DNA from: Pectobacterium versatile
Lineage (GTDB): Bacteria > Pseudomonadota > Gammaproteobacteria > Enterobacterales > Enterobacteriaceae
Assembly (NCBI RefSeq): GCF_020166435.1
Contig: NZ_JAINZP010000025.1
Span: 1 to 60,664, forward strand
Length of the DNA: 60,664 nt
Direction of reading: 5' to 3'
Positions 31,627 to 41,093 of this stretch are shown here, in pieces. How positions within the stretch are numbered: position 1 is the stretch's first letter; each line of letters starts with the position of its first letter. A program made the position numbers and the translations under genes. Under the pieces are notes generated by a model. That model saw nothing but the letters and a program-made list of their open reading frames with translations. It had not been told where the DNA came from and ran no database searches.

Positions 31627-32451
31627 TTATCGCCAGAAATCATCAAAAACGGTAATCGGCGGCCGACGCTTGTGTTCAGTTTTGCGATACCAGTTTTCGA
31701 TAATGGCCGCATCGTTAGCCTCGATCTGCTTACCTTCCAGATAGTCGTCGATCTTTTCATAGGTGACGCCCAATGCGACTTCATCCGGAAGGGACGGACG
31801 GTCTTCTTCCAGATCGGCGGTGGGGGCTTTGGTATAAAGATGAGAAGGGCAGCCCAGTTCGTGCAATAGCGCTTTACCCTGACGCTTGTTCAGTCGGAAA
31901 ATCGGGTTGATATCAGTGCCGCCGTCGCCGTACTTAGTGAAAAAGCCTGTTACGGCTTCCGCTGCATGATCGGTACCTACGACGAGGCCAGCATTCATAC
32001 CCGCGATGCTGTACTGCGCTTTCATACGTTCTCTGGCCTTCTCGTTGCCTTTTACAAAATCGGAAAGCTCCACACCGATGGCACGTAAGGTGGCTTCACT
32101 GGCCTCAATAGCAGGCTTGATGTTGACGGTTAATACGCGGTCAGGTTGGATAAAGGCAATGGCATCCTGACAGTCAGCTTCATCAGCCTGCACGCCGTAA
32201 GGCAGCCGAACAGCGATGAATTGATAACGAGAATTCCCCGTCTCATGGCGTAACTCTGTGATAGCCATCTGGCACAGTTTGCCTGTCAACGTAGAATCCT
32301 GCCCGCCGCTGATACCCAAAACTAACGACGTAACGAACGGGTGAGCATTCAGATAATTCTTTAAAAAATCAACGCTAACACGGATTTCCTGTGCTGGTTC
32401 GATGCTGCTTTTCACTCCTAACGCAGTGATAATGTCGTTTTGTAATGACAT
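31627..32451 (-). CDS. nadE: NH3-dependent NAD+ synthetase
   Basis: The start at 32451 ([12 protein letters not shown]) has GGAGGGG upstream and gives 274 residues, one short of E. coli NadE. The ATP pyrophosphatase loop is [11 protein letters not shown], and [17 protein letters not shown] forms the NaAD site. It amidates deamido-NAD using ammonia, the last step of NAD synthesis. It is divergent from osmE, as in E. coli. Upstream in-frame codons to 32538 lack any support as coding sequence. Confidence 0.98.
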   Translation of the reverse strand: MSLQNDIITALGVKSSIEPAQEIRVSVDFLKNYLNAHPFVTSLVLGISGGQDSTLTGKLCQMAITELRHETGNSRYQFIAVRLPYGVQADEADCQDAIAFIQPDRVLTVNIKPAIEASEATLRAIGVELSDFVKGNEKARERMKAQYSIAGMNAGLVVGTDHAAEAVTGFFTKYGDGGTDINPIFRLNKRQGKALLHELGCPSHLYTKAPTADLEEDRPSLPDEVALGVTYEKIDDYLEGKQIEANDAAIIENWYRKTEHKRRPPITVFDDFWR

Positions 32452-32675
32452 GCCATCCCCTCCTGAACTTATTGATACTGCAAAAGAATTATTACGCTGC
32501 CTGAGTGTAAAACGAATCGACGTGAAGAAAAAGAACAAGCTGTCAGGTAGTCATTTTCCCTATAGATAACCCGTTTTAGACTATTGGCCAATAGGTTACA
32601 TACTCTCCTTATAATTTGAAAAAGTGGTCACTGCCGACTAGCCTTAGTGTGACCCATTAATAATGAGGTAATGAG

Positions 32676-33005
32676 ATGAAGAATAACAGATTACTCTTGT
32701 GTATTGCGGTAACAGGTGCTGTCATGTTGGCGGGATGTTCGGCTTATAATAAGGCAGAAAGTTATGTCAATGAGCCGGTGGTGAAAGATGTGAAAGTAGG
32801 AATGATGAAGCAGCAGGTCCATCAACTTGCAGGCAGCGGGGTAGAAAAACGGCTGGTGAATGCCAAAGGCACCTGTAGTGATTATCTGCTGAAGAACCGT
32901 GATGGTACTGCACAGAACTATTTTGTGAGCTACGGCGAGACTGGCCACGTTCTCAATAAAGGCTTCCAGAGCTGCCAGGCTTACGATACTAACCCACAGC
33001 GCTAA
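32676..33005 (+). CDS. osmE: Osmotically inducible lipoprotein OsmE
   Basis: The 109-residue lipoprotein has a signal peptide ending in the lipobox VMLAGC (Cys at 21) and an SmpA/OmlA-like fold (VKVGMMKQQVHQLAG). It matches E. coli OsmE (YNKAESYVNEPVVKDVK) and is an outer-membrane-anchored protein induced by high osmolarity. GAGGTAATGAG precedes the ATG. The intergenic region with nadE contains both divergent promoters. Confidence 0.95.
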   Translation: MKNNRLLLCIAVTGAVMLAGCSAYNKAESYVNEPVVKDVKVGMMKQQVHQLAGSGVEKRLVNAKGTCSDYLLKNRDGTAQNYFVSYGETGHVLNKGFQSCQAYDTNPQR

Positions 33006-33061
33006 GTAACGTGATTGCACGAAGTCGTCATTAAAAAGAGCGGGTGAAGAGTCAGAAAAAG

Positions 33062-33093
33062 AAAACGCCGACAGCTGATGCTGCCGGCGTTTT
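33062..33093. terminator. Bidirectional terminator between osmE and tcyP
   Basis: AAAACGCCG and CGGCGTTTT form a long stem with one internal mismatch, with T-runs or A-runs on either side, suited to the convergent genes. Confidence 0.85.
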
Positions 33094-33114
33094 CTTTTTC
33101 TGTCGCTATGTGGT

Positions 33115-34509
33115 TTAGCGGTGCGTCAACTCAGCATCATCCTGCTCGTTGAAAACCGCTTTATCCGTCTGCTTCATCAACTGGCTGGTGACCGTCCCTG
33201 CCGTCATCGATCCGCTAACGTTAAGCGCGGTACGGCCCATATCGATAAGCGGCTCAATGGAAATCAGTAGAGCAACGAGAGTGACCGGCAGCCCCATCGC
33301 GGGCAGAACGATTAATGCGGCAAAGGTGGCACCACCGCCCACACCTGCCACACCGGCAGAACTGATGGTGACAATACCGACTAGCGTCGCGATCCATACG
33401 GGGTCTAGCGGGTTGATTCCCACTGTTGGCGCAACCATCACCGCTAGCATCGCAGGGTAAAGCCCTGCACAGCCGTTCTGACCGATTGTAGTCCCAAAAG
33501 ACGCCGCAAAGCTGGCGATAGATTGCGGTACGCCAATTCGGCGCGTCTGTGCTTCGATGCTGAGTGGGATCGTTGCTGCGCTGGAGCGGCTGGTAAACGC
33601 GAACGTTAGTACCGGCCAGACTTTGCGATAAAAACGAGCTGGATTGATACCCGTGAAAGACAGAATCAGTGCATGGACGCCGAACATAATCGCCAGCCCC
33701 AGATAGGAGGCGACAACGAAGCTGCCCAGCTTGAGGATATCTTGCAGGTTAGAGCTGGCGACCATTTTGGTCATCAGCGCCATAACACCATAAGGCGTTA
33801 ATTTCATTACCAGACGAACAAGCTTCATCACCCAGGATTGCAGCGTGTCAATCGCGGTTAAAACGCGCTGGCCTTTGACTGCGTCATCTTTCAACAGCTG
33901 TAGCGCTGCTACGCCAAGGAAGGCTGCAAAGACAACGACGCTGATGATAGACGTTGGGTTTGCGCCAGTCAGCTCAGCAAACGGATTTTTAGGGATGAAT
34001 GACAGGATAAGCTGAGGCACGTTAAGGTCAGCGACTTTACCTGCATAGTTGCTTTCAATCGCTGTTAATCGCGCGGTTTCCTGCGCGCCTTGCACCAATC
34101 CGGTAGCCGTCAGGCCAAACAGGTTGGTGACAAAAACGCCGACCAAGGCAGAAATTAGCGTAGTAATCAACAGGGTAGAAAGCGTCAGTAGGCTGATCTT
34201 CCCTAATGACGAGGCGTTATGCAGCTTGGCAACGGAATTGAGGATGGAGATAAAGACCAGCGGCATGACGATCATCTGCAACAGCTGCACGTAGCCATTA
34301 CCAACGATGTTAAACCATGAGATGGACTGCTTAACAACCGGGTTGTCGCCACCATAAATCAGATGCAGTGCTAGGCCAAATAGCACCCCGACAACCAACC
34401 CCAGCAACACTTTCTTGGCCAGACTCCAGGATGGGTTACGGTTGGCGTAACCTAATCCGAGCAGTAATACGACAAATAGCAGAATATTGATGAGTAGCGG
34501 AAAATTCAT
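33115..34509 (-). CDS. tcyP: L-cystine/cysteine symporter TcyP (YdjN)
   Basis: The ATG at 34509 (GGAG upstream) gives 464 residues, one more than E. coli YdjN. It is a dicarboxylate/amino acid:cation symporter with the two hairpin loops ([11 protein letters not shown], and the GVAGVGGGA region) and the [10 protein letters not shown] segment near the C-terminus. It imports cystine, supplying sulphur and redox balance under Cbl/CysB-type control in E. coli; no operator was identified here. Confidence 0.92.
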   Translation of the reverse strand: MNFPLLINILLFVVLLLGLGYANRNPSWSLAKKVLLGLVVGVLFGLALHLIYGGDNPVVKQSISWFNIVGNGYVQLLQMIVMPLVFISILNSVAKLHNASSLGKISLLTLSTLLITTLISALVGVFVTNLFGLTATGLVQGAQETARLTAIESNYAGKVADLNVPQLILSFIPKNPFAELTGANPTSIISVVVFAAFLGVAALQLLKDDAVKGQRVLTAIDTLQSWVMKLVRLVMKLTPYGVMALMTKMVASSNLQDILKLGSFVVASYLGLAIMFGVHALILSFTGINPARFYRKVWPVLTFAFTSRSSAATIPLSIEAQTRRIGVPQSIASFAASFGTTIGQNGCAGLYPAMLAVMVAPTVGINPLDPVWIATLVGIVTISSAGVAGVGGGATFAALIVLPAMGLPVTLVALLISIEPLIDMGRTALNVSGSMTAGTVTSQLMKQTDKAVFNEQDDAELTHR

Positions 34510-34661
34510 CCGGCTTTGCTCCCTATCAGTGAGTCGTGCCACGCTGCCTACGATCTCGCGCGGTAACGTAGATCGGTGGAGGTAGCGTGATTTTTGCGAT
34601 GAAAAATAACAAACGCGCACAGGATAGCAGGTCTTTTTCCATCATGTTACAGAGATATGTC

Positions 34662-34788
34662 TATACCCGTCATACTTCAAGCCGCATGTGCGTTGGCTAC
34701 GCTCACTCACCCGAATCACTTACCTGAGTAAGCTCATCGGGATTCCTTCTCTTGCCGCCTTCCTGCAACTCGAATTATTTAGGGTATT
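34662..34788. repeat. ERIC element, 127 bp
   Basis: Exactly 127 bp from TATACCC to GGGTATTA's TAGGGTAT end. The interior (CGCTCACTCACCCGAATCAC, TGAGTAAGCTCATCGGGATT, GCCGCCTTCCTGCAACTCG) corresponds to the enterobacterial repetitive intergenic consensus with some divergence. It lies between tcyP and the 3' end of ydjM. Degenerate ends occur at 6062 and 54085. Confidence 0.9.
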
Positions 34789-34804
34789 ACGCCAGGTAAC
34801 GTGG

Positions 34805-35380
34805 TTATTTCACGTATTGGAAGAGGTAAGTTTGCGCTGACTGCAAAAAGCGAAATGACTGTTCGTAGGTGCAGCAGTCCAGATTTTTTTGTGGCTGGTA
34901 CAGCGAAAAGCCGATACAGGCAATGCACAGAAAGCGTTCCAACTGATTGCCTTTTTGGCTGTTTAAAATTGGCAAACGGAAACGCCAGCGACAGGGCCAC
35001 AGCAGAGGGACGCCCGATGGCGTCAGCATATCAGCGAGAATGTGGCTCAGATAACCGACGATCATGGCATGGTAGGCATCGGTTGGAATTGGCCAGTCTG
35101 GCGGCAGGCGCGTCTGAATAAAGAAAATACCCGCGGCGATAGCAAGGAGGCTGTGCGTAAACCCGCGGTGACCAAAGAGGCGGGCAATCGGTGAAGAAAG
35201 CCACTTCAGGCGCTGCCCGAGAACGGATTTAGGGTGATCGATATCGGGCAGCAGCGCGGTAAGGAGTGCACCGGGAATAATGTGCCACCAGTCTCCGGTA
35301 GCCAGCGCAGGTGATAGCTCAACTTTTTTAGCCAGAATCGCGCAGGCAACAGAAAACAGCAGGTGTCCTTCCGCAGTCAT
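34805..35380 (-). CDS. ydjM: Inner-membrane metal-dependent hydrolase YdjM (LexA-regulated)
   Basis: The start at 35380 (MTAEGHLLFSVAC) matches E. coli YdjM and gives 191 residues; an ATG at 35392 adds four. It has the YdjM/DUF457 membrane-bound hydrolase pattern: LLPDIDHP, GHRGFTHSLL, GYLSHILADMLTPSGVPLLWP, with conserved His/Asp likely binding a metal, and about four helices. In E. coli it belongs to the SOS regulon, and a perfect CTGT-N8-ACAG LexA box lies 19 bp upstream here. The C-terminal 45 residues diverge from E. coli. The true substrate is unknown. Confidence 0.9.
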   Translation of the reverse strand: MTAEGHLLFSVACAILAKKVELSPALATGDWWHIIPGALLTALLPDIDHPKSVLGQRLKWLSSPIARLFGHRGFTHSLLAIAAGIFFIQTRLPPDWPIPTDAYHAMIVGYLSHILADMLTPSGVPLLWPCRWRFRLPILNSQKGNQLERFLCIACIGFSLYQPQKNLDCCTYEQSFRFLQSAQTYLFQYVK

Positions 35381-35398
35381 GAAACTTCTCAAATAAAA

Positions 35399-35414
35399 CT
35401 GTTATTTTATACAG
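35399..35414 (-). promoter_or_regulatory. LexA box of ydjM
   Basis: CTGTTATTTTATACAG fits CTGT-N8-ACAG with the AT-rich core of strong SOS boxes. Confidence 0.85.
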
Positions 35415-35460
35415 TATAAGAGATTATCCCTGCCTGCGGAAGCGGTGGCGGCGTAATGAT

Positions 35461-36414
35461 TTATTTCGGTTGTTCGTTGTTCACAGGTAAAACGCGCAGC
35501 CAGTTGTCCAGCAACTGAGGCCAGGCCGCCGCAGGAAGTCCTTTGGTGCCGTGCAGGCCGAAGCCGTGTTTACCTTTCTCAAAAAGGTGCATTTCGACCG
35601 GAACCTGTTTTTCCCGCAATGCGCTAAACATCACCAGACTGTTATCAACTGACACTGACGGATCGTCAACAGCATGCACCAGAAACGTAGGAGGCGTCTG
35701 ATCGGTAACCTGCTTCTCTGGCGAATAGCGCAGCACCTGCGTTTCCGTCGGCTGTTCGCCGATTAACTGTTTGCGCGAACCTGCGTGCGCAATATCTGCC
35801 TGCATCGAAATAACGGGGTACATCAGCACCATGAAATCAGGGCGTGCACTGACGCTGTCAATAGCATCCGTCGCGGGGTAAACGGACTGGGCGAATCGGG
35901 TTCCCAGGCTGGCAGCAACATGACCACCCGCGGAGAACCCCATAATTCCGATGCGCTGCGGGTTAATGTGCCACTTATCGGCGTTGGCTCTTAGCGTTCT
36001 GATGGCTCGCTGGGCATCGGCTAGCGGGGCGTCAGCACCTTCTTTATGGCCTTCGCCGGGCATGCGATAGGTCATCACGAAAAGGGTATAACCCTGTTGA
36101 TTAAAGAACGGTGCCAGATCGCTGCCTTCCTTATCCAGCACGACGCGCTGATAAGAGCCGCCAGGTGTAATGAGCAATGCCATGCCGTTTGGCTTCTCGG
36201 CCTGATAAACGGTGATTTCAGGGCTGCGAATACCGGTTGCTGCTCGATCGGGAAGGGAAGGATCTTTGCTGCGCTCAACCACCTGCGGCTGTGCCGTTGA
36301 AGAAGAGGCTCCCGGAGCCTCACCGTGTGGCCAGACAGGAAAAACAGGTTGGGCGTAACCTAATCCATGCACAGACATCATAATGGCCCCGACAAGCAGA
36401 GAACGAACAATCAT
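35461..36414 (-). CDS. paeX: Pectin acetylesterase PaeX
   Basis: The 317-residue protein has a signal peptide (about 1-21, ending GYAQ) and an alpha/beta-hydrolase esterase fold: oxyanion TPGGSY, nucleophile GFSAGGHVA (GxSxG), acid DDPSV and catalytic His in KGKHGFGLH. Its length and position next to kdgM fit Dickeya PaeX, a periplasmic esterase that deacetylates oligogalacturonides so that they can be imported and cleaved. A terminator-like hairpin precedes it (36463-36508), so read-through from kdgM may be limited. The generic alternative is an acetyl-xylan-type esterase, but the context strongly favours PaeX. Confidence 0.85.
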   Translation of the reverse strand: MIVRSLLVGAIMMSVHGLGYAQPVFPVWPHGEAPGASSSTAQPQVVERSKDPSLPDRAATGIRSPEITVYQAEKPNGMALLITPGGSYQRVVLDKEGSDLAPFFNQQGYTLFVMTYRMPGEGHKEGADAPLADAQRAIRTLRANADKWHINPQRIGIMGFSAGGHVAASLGTRFAQSVYPATDAIDSVSARPDFMVLMYPVISMQADIAHAGSRKQLIGEQPTETQVLRYSPEKQVTDQTPPTFLVHAVDDPSVSVDNSLVMFSALREKQVPVEMHLFEKGKHGFGLHGTKGLPAAAWPQLLDNWLRVLPVNNEQPK

Positions 36415-36462
36415 GATAGATCACCTGACAAAGGGGAGAAGGGGGGAAATCGTTGGGCGATG

Positions 36463-36508
36463 GTAAAAAAATAGGGTAGCCATCACATCGGAGAAAAAAT
36501 GACTACCC
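36463..36508 (-). terminator. Terminator-like hairpin before paeX
   Basis: On the minus strand GGGTAG and CTACCC enclose 23 bases and are followed by TATTTTTTT. It would attenuate kdgM-paeX read-through. Confidence 0.6.
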
Positions 36509-36670
36509 TGAACCGCAAACTTTAATAAAGAAATAACATTCATACACGAAGAGGGTAAATCAGACACAGCAATTCCAACAGCTAACTCGCATGTAGCTAA
36601 ATTACATTTAACGACGCCACATGTAACAACGAAACGTAACTAACTTGTTTAACCAACAACACATCATAAT

Positions 36671-36724
36671 AAAGGGATGCTAATGATAAAGCTGAGTGAA
36701 TCAATTAACACTCACATCCCTTTT
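36671..36724 (-). terminator. Hairpin downstream of kdgM
   Basis: AAAGGGATG and CATCCCTTT are the outer arms of a long structure with an inner GAGTG/CACTC stem. It is a probable terminator or 3' stabiliser for the abundant kdgM mRNA. Confidence 0.55.
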
Positions 36725-36762
36725 GCCAACTAATGACGCTTATTTAAATAACAAGGCCGTTA

Positions 36763-37485
36763 TTAGAAGCTGTATTGCACACCAACACGGAAACGAGTCT
36801 GACGGCGATCTGTTTTTCCATCCTCAGCTACGTTACCTACAGCCGTATATGGTTTCCAGTTTTTATCCCATTTATAAGAAAGTTTTACGTCATGATCGAA
36901 ATTATCATTATCGTTGTCGTAGAGTGTTTTTCCAGCTTTAGTTGCTTTTTTATAATCTAACTCATAATCAACTTGAAAATCTTTCAGGAATTTATAACTT
37001 AATACAGTTGTTAAATTGTAACCTTTTTCAACGGAAGGATCACTGTTTGCTTTTCCAATATTAAGTCCACTGTTTCTTAAATAGTATGGGCGATAGCGGA
37101 AAGAAACAGAAAAATCATCAGTAACTGCCGCACGCCCACGCAAATAAGGACGGTAGTTGTTAGAAGTAGAGCTTGAATCTAAAGAGAAACCTGGTTCAAC
37201 TTGGAAGGTTTTGTTAATTTTATACACATAGCTGGCAACCACTTCTGTACCATTGCTGACGGTTTCATTAAATGGTTTATTCGGCGTGTTGTCGTTATTT
37301 GCCTGACGCCATTTTGCTTCGGCAGAAAGGCCAAAGCCGTTATCAAAACGGTGTGATATTGACAAACGATCGCGATGATCATTTTTTGGTGTATCTTTCA
37401 TTTCATGACGATAATCGATTGTCACAGCCATTGCATTCACACTAATTAATGACGTAACAGCCAGAGCTAATAATTTAAATTTCAT
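36763..37485 (-). CDS. kdgM: Oligogalacturonate-specific porin KdgM
   Basis: The 240-residue protein has a 20-residue signal peptide (MKFKLLALAVTSLISVNAMA) and alternating amphipathic strands ending in Phe (VGVQYSF), typical of a small outer-membrane beta-barrel. Arg/Lys-rich strands (DYRHEMKD, RPYLRGRAAV, FRYRPYYLR) suit anionic ligands. In Dickeya KdgM is the main entry port for oligogalacturonides and is repressed by KdgR; a candidate box lies at 37622-37639. It stands upstream of paeX and follows the tog operon, giving a complete uptake route. Confidence 0.93.
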   Translation of the reverse strand: MKFKLLALAVTSLISVNAMAVTIDYRHEMKDTPKNDHRDRLSISHRFDNGFGLSAEAKWRQANNDNTPNKPFNETVSNGTEVVASYVYKINKTFQVEPGFSLDSSSTSNNYRPYLRGRAAVTDDFSVSFRYRPYYLRNSGLNIGKANSDPSVEKGYNLTTVLSYKFLKDFQVDYELDYKKATKAGKTLYDNDNDNFDHDVKLSYKWDKNWKPYTAVGNVAEDGKTDRRQTRFRVGVQYSF

Positions 37486-37621
37486 TGTTATATTCCCTAT
37501 TGGTTAGGATGATGCTTAATACTTTATTTCGAAAGACGCATTATGCTTTTTGGGACAAGTTCTATTTTATTTATTATTAAATTACGTTCTGTGATCGAGA
37601 TCGGCTTGGGTAACAAAAAGT

Positions 37622-37639
37622 AAAATGGGGTTTCAAATT
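37622..37639 (-). promoter_or_regulatory. Candidate KdgR box of kdgM
   Basis: Minus-strand AATTTGAAACCCCATTTT contains GAAAC then a T-rich right half, a weaker match than the ogl and pelW boxes. It lies 137 bp before kdgM. Confidence 0.45.
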
Positions 37640-37683
37640 GTGAGGGAGATCGAATTGAATATAGCGGTTGTTTTAATTTAAAT

Positions 37684-37714
37684 GAAAAATCCCTGCCGTC
37701 AGTGCGGCAGGGAT
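37684..37714 (-). terminator. togB terminator
   Basis: ATCCCTGCCG and CGGCAGGGAT pair around six bases, followed on the minus strand by TTTT. It ends the togMNAB transcript. Confidence 0.9.
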
Positions 37715-37741
37715 GAATTACAGCTTAAATCGGGTACGACA

Positions 37742-39031
37742 TTACTTCATTGCGCGCTTCAGAATACGCTCTGATTGACGCTGGAAGTATTTCGCTGCGT
37801 CTTCCACAGATTTCTGACCGTAATCGATAGACTGGATGGTATCACCAAACAGAGAAACGATTTGCGGGTCGTCGAAATAAGGAGAGACAGACACTTCATG
37901 CGGCAGAGCCAACGCCAGTTTCAACCCGGCAACGGCTGGTGCATCATCTTTGATGATGCCATCAGCAGTCAGCTGAGCCACAGCGGCTTTACTCAATGGT
38001 ACACCACGTTCCAGACCCAGAGCCTGAGCACCTTCTTTGCTGTTCAGCAGGAAGTTGATCAACTGAGCAGATTCTTTAGGATACTTGGTTGACTTACCGA
38101 TAGACAGCATCTGTGCAGGTTTGAAGAACAAGCCGGCATCTTTCGCACCAGGCAGCATCGGATAGTTACCCAATGCCAGTTTTGCTGGTGGTTGCAGGTT
38201 GTCAGAGTACTTGGTAATGGTGGAGTTCCACATGTAAGTACCAGACCACTCGCCGTTGATCCATGGCTTCATCTCATACATGTTGCTCTTACCGAAAGAG
38301 GCATAGTATTTCGCATCAGGCATGACATGGCTGTCGATCAATTTCTTATACATGCCAAAGAATTCAACCCATTGCGCATCGGTGTAGGCGAATTTCTGAC
38401 TTTTTACATCAATAGCAGGGATGTTGTATTTCTGAACCATGTAAGAGTTCAGCAGTGCCAGAGAATCCTGGTGTTCCAACACGATAGGGTAGTATTGGTC
38501 GCCCAGTTTTTCTTTGAACACTTTACCGGCGTTCAACAGTTCGTCCCACGTTTTCGGATATTCCAGTCCCGCTTTTTGCCAGCTTTCGGTGTTGAAGTAG
38601 AATACGCGAGCAGTAACGGAAATTGGAATACCGTTCAGTTTCCCGTCGACCGTGGTGCTTTGCAGCTCTTTTGGATCGAACTGTGCCAGATCCAGAGTAT
38701 CTTTCACTTTGTTCAGGTCATAAAAACCGGTACCGTTTTTAGAGAAAATCGGCAGCCAGTTCCAGTTAGTCTGCATCACATCTGGCTCGGTGTTACCGGC
38801 AATCTGTGTAGTCAGACGAGACAGGTGACCATCCCATCCGGTGTATTCCGCTTTCACCGTGATGTTCGGATGCTGTTTATGGAACTCTTCAATGGCTTTG
38901 AGCGTCTGCTGGTGACGGCTGTTACCGCCCCACCAGGACATTCTCAATTCAACATTATCAGCGGCGAAAGAAGGCATTGCCACTAATGCCAGAGATGAAA
39001 CTATTAACGTGTGTAGGATCGCTTTTTTCAT
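37742..39031 (-). CDS. togB: Oligogalacturonide-binding protein TogB
   Basis: This 429-residue periplasmic solute-binding protein has a signal peptide (1-23, ending SFA). It is a CUT1-type family 1 binding protein (VELRMSWWGGNSRHQQTLKAIEEFHKQHPNITV; YPKTWDELLNAGK). It captures oligogalacturonides and delivers them to TogMN. It is the last gene of the operon togM-togN-togA-togB, 15 bp after togA. A gene at the promoter-distal end encoding the most abundant component implies a strong ribosome binding site (AGGAG is visible). Confidence 0.93.
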   Translation of the reverse strand: MKKAILHTLIVSSLALVAMPSFAADNVELRMSWWGGNSRHQQTLKAIEEFHKQHPNITVKAEYTGWDGHLSRLTTQIAGNTEPDVMQTNWNWLPIFSKNGTGFYDLNKVKDTLDLAQFDPKELQSTTVDGKLNGIPISVTARVFYFNTESWQKAGLEYPKTWDELLNAGKVFKEKLGDQYYPIVLEHQDSLALLNSYMVQKYNIPAIDVKSQKFAYTDAQWVEFFGMYKKLIDSHVMPDAKYYASFGKSNMYEMKPWINGEWSGTYMWNSTITKYSDNLQPPAKLALGNYPMLPGAKDAGLFFKPAQMLSIGKSTKYPKESAQLINFLLNSKEGAQALGLERGVPLSKAAVAQLTADGIIKDDAPAVAGLKLALALPHEVSVSPYFDDPQIVSLFGDTIQSIDYGQKSVEDAAKYFQRQSERILKRAMK

Positions 39032-39046
39032 CGGTTACTACTCCTG

Positions 39047-40174
39047 TTAAAGAGAGATATTTTTTTCTGTTTTTGCATCAAAAATATGGCATTTTTCCAT
39101 ATCGAACTGGAAATACACCGGACGATGCAGGCCCTTCTCGATAATCAGCCGGCCTTCGTCATAAGGAATGCGGCTGGTTAATTCAAAGCCATCGACTTTA
39201 ATGTACATAAAGAATTCGTGACCCATGTTTTCTACGCGAACCAACTCACCCTGTGAGTGGCTGCCTTCAAATGGCGTATCTGACACGGAAACATAGTCTG
39301 GGCGAACACCGAAGAAGACGTCTTGTCCGACATAGCTGCGGACTTTGTCTTGCTTCTCGCTGTTTAATACCAGCGCGTTGTTACCCACCACAACGCCAAT
39401 CTGACCGTCTTTTTCGACCAGTTTGCACGGCTTAATGTTCATTTCTGGTGAGCCAATGAAGCCAGCAACGAACATGTTGACAGGGAAGTGGTACAGGTTG
39501 TCTGGCGTATCGACCTGCATGATGTGACCGAGTTTCATGACGCAGATACGGTCACCCATGGTCATTGCTTCAGTCTGATCGTGGGTAACATAGACCGTTG
39601 TTGCTGCTTTACCGCTTTTCTTCAACTGCTTATGCAGGTCAGAAATACGGATACGCATCGAAGCACGCAGTTTGGCATCCAGGTTAGACAATGGTTCGTC
39701 AAACAGGAACACATCTGGCTTTTTAACGATGGCACGGCCTACGGCCACACGCTGTGCCTGACCACCAGACAGCTGGCGCGGCAGACGATCCATCAGGTCT
39801 TCCAGCTCCAGAATTTTGGACGCTTCAGCGACCTGCGCTTCAATTTGCTCTTTAGGCAGTTTGCTCAGCTTCAGACCAAACGCCAGATTCTCTTTTACCG
39901 TCATGTGAGGGTAGAGGGCGTAGTTCTGGAACACCATGGCAATCCCACGCTCTTTTGGCGCCAGATTGTTAACAACGCGCTCGCCGATACGGACTTCACC
40001 GCCACTAATGGTTTCCAGACCGGCCAGCATACGCAGCGTCGTGGATTTCGCACAGCCAGACGGGCCGACGATAACCATGAATTCACCGTCTTTAATGGTC
40101 AGGTCGATGCCGTGAACCGCTTTGAAACCGTTGGTGTATACTTTTTCCAGCTTTTTGAAAATAACTTCAGCCAT
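39047..40174 (-). CDS. togA: Oligogalacturonide ABC transporter ATPase TogA
   Basis: The 375-residue MalK/UgpC-type ATPase has Walker A GPSGCAKSTT, signature LSGGQAQRVA, Walker B DVFLFDEPLSNLD and a C-terminal OB/TOBE regulatory domain (about 240-375). The usual third Gly of Walker A (GCGKST) is Ala here (GCAKST); Lys and Ser are intact, so activity is probably retained. It energises TogMN. The gene lies between togN and togB with 13-15 bp gaps. Confidence 0.93.
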   Translation of the reverse strand: MAEVIFKKLEKVYTNGFKAVHGIDLTIKDGEFMVIVGPSGCAKSTTLRMLAGLETISGGEVRIGERVVNNLAPKERGIAMVFQNYALYPHMTVKENLAFGLKLSKLPKEQIEAQVAEASKILELEDLMDRLPRQLSGGQAQRVAVGRAIVKKPDVFLFDEPLSNLDAKLRASMRIRISDLHKQLKKSGKAATTVYVTHDQTEAMTMGDRICVMKLGHIMQVDTPDNLYHFPVNMFVAGFIGSPEMNIKPCKLVEKDGQIGVVVGNNALVLNSEKQDKVRSYVGQDVFFGVRPDYVSVSDTPFEGSHSQGELVRVENMGHEFFMYIKVDGFELTSRIPYDEGRLIIEKGLHRPVYFQFDMEKCHIFDAKTEKNISL

Positions 40175-40187
40175 GATAAATCCTCTA

Positions 40188-41093
40188 TTAACCTTTAATT
40201 CCGCTGCTGGTCACGCCTTGTACGAAGTAACGCTGTGCCAGGAAGAAAACAATAATGGATGGCAGAATGGAAATGCTGGACATGGCCAGGATTTCATTCC
40301 ACGGAGCGCCTTCAGTCACGTCGATAGACATTTTTAGCGCCAGCGCAATCGGATATTTATCCACGCTATAGACATAAATCAGCGGACCGATAAAGTCGTT
40401 CATTGACCACATGAACTGGAACAGCGCAACAGAGATGATGGCTGGTTTCAGAATCGGCACGACCACATACCACAGCACCTGGAAGGAGTTACAGCCATCG
40501 ATCTGGGCAGCTTCTTCCATATCACGTGGTACACCACGCAGGAACTGGATCAGCATGAATACAAAGAACCCTTGTGTTGCAAACGCCAGCGGCAAATACA
40601 GTGGTAGATAGCTGTTCAGCATGCCCATTTCACGGAACATGAGGTACTGCGGAATCAACAGTACGGTGCTTGGCAGCAGCATGGTGGTAATCAGCGTAGC
40701 AAACCAGAAGTTCTTCCACGGAATGTCAAAGCGAGCGAAGCCATAAGCCACAATCACCGAGGAGATGACGGTCAGAACCACTTTCGGAATCACATACTGG
40801 AACGTGTTAATCATGTAGTGACCGAAATTGTATTCCGTACCGGTTTTCCAACCGTTAACGAAACCGTCCCAGGTGGCGTGTTCTGGCCACAGACCCAACG
40901 TGGTGAAGATCTCATGGTTCGGTTTGAACGATGCTGAGAACATCCACGCCAGTGGATAAAGCATCAGCAAGCCAACGAACAGCAGAACCACGTAACGGAT
41001 AGCGGCACTGATTTTTTCTTTACGCAGCGTGCGGCGTACTTCTGCAGCAGCAATTTCTTGTGCTGTCGTCAGGTTTGAATGCATGTCAGCCAT
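40188..41093 (-). CDS. togN: Oligogalacturonide ABC transporter permease TogN
   Basis: The ATG at 41093 (AAGGAGG upstream) gives 301 residues with six helices and the EAA motif (EEAAQIDGCNSFQVLWYVVVPILKP). It is a MalG-type inner-membrane permease, paired with TogM, whose gene overlaps it by eight bases. Upstream in-frame sequence to 41279 is shadow of togM. Confidence 0.93.
   Translation of the reverse strand: MADMHSNLTTAQEIAAAEVRRTLRKEKISAAIRYVVLLFVGLLMLYPLAWMFSASFKPNHEIFTTLGLWPEHATWDGFVNGWKTGTEYNFGHYMINTFQYVIPKVVLTVISSVIVAYGFARFDIPWKNFWFATLITTMLLPSTVLLIPQYLMFREMGMLNSYLPLYLPLAFATQGFFVFMLIQFLRGVPRDMEEAAQIDGCNSFQVLWYVVVPILKPAIISVALFQFMWSMNDFIGPLIYVYSVDKYPIALALKMSIDVTEGAPWNEILAMSSISILPSIIVFFLAQRYFVQGVTSSGIKG

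Larger units (their letters stand above)
36415..36762. other. kdgM-paeX intergenic region, 348 bp
   Basis: It contains two minus-strand hairpins (36671-36724 after kdgM and 36463-36508 before paeX) and is otherwise AT-rich with no ORF. Confidence 0.6.

Noticed and set aside
38192-38986. Long frame antisense to togB (264 codons) and a similar one at 39488-40198 antisense to togA
   Set aside because: Both are shadows of well-supported coding sequences on the other strand, with unnatural composition.
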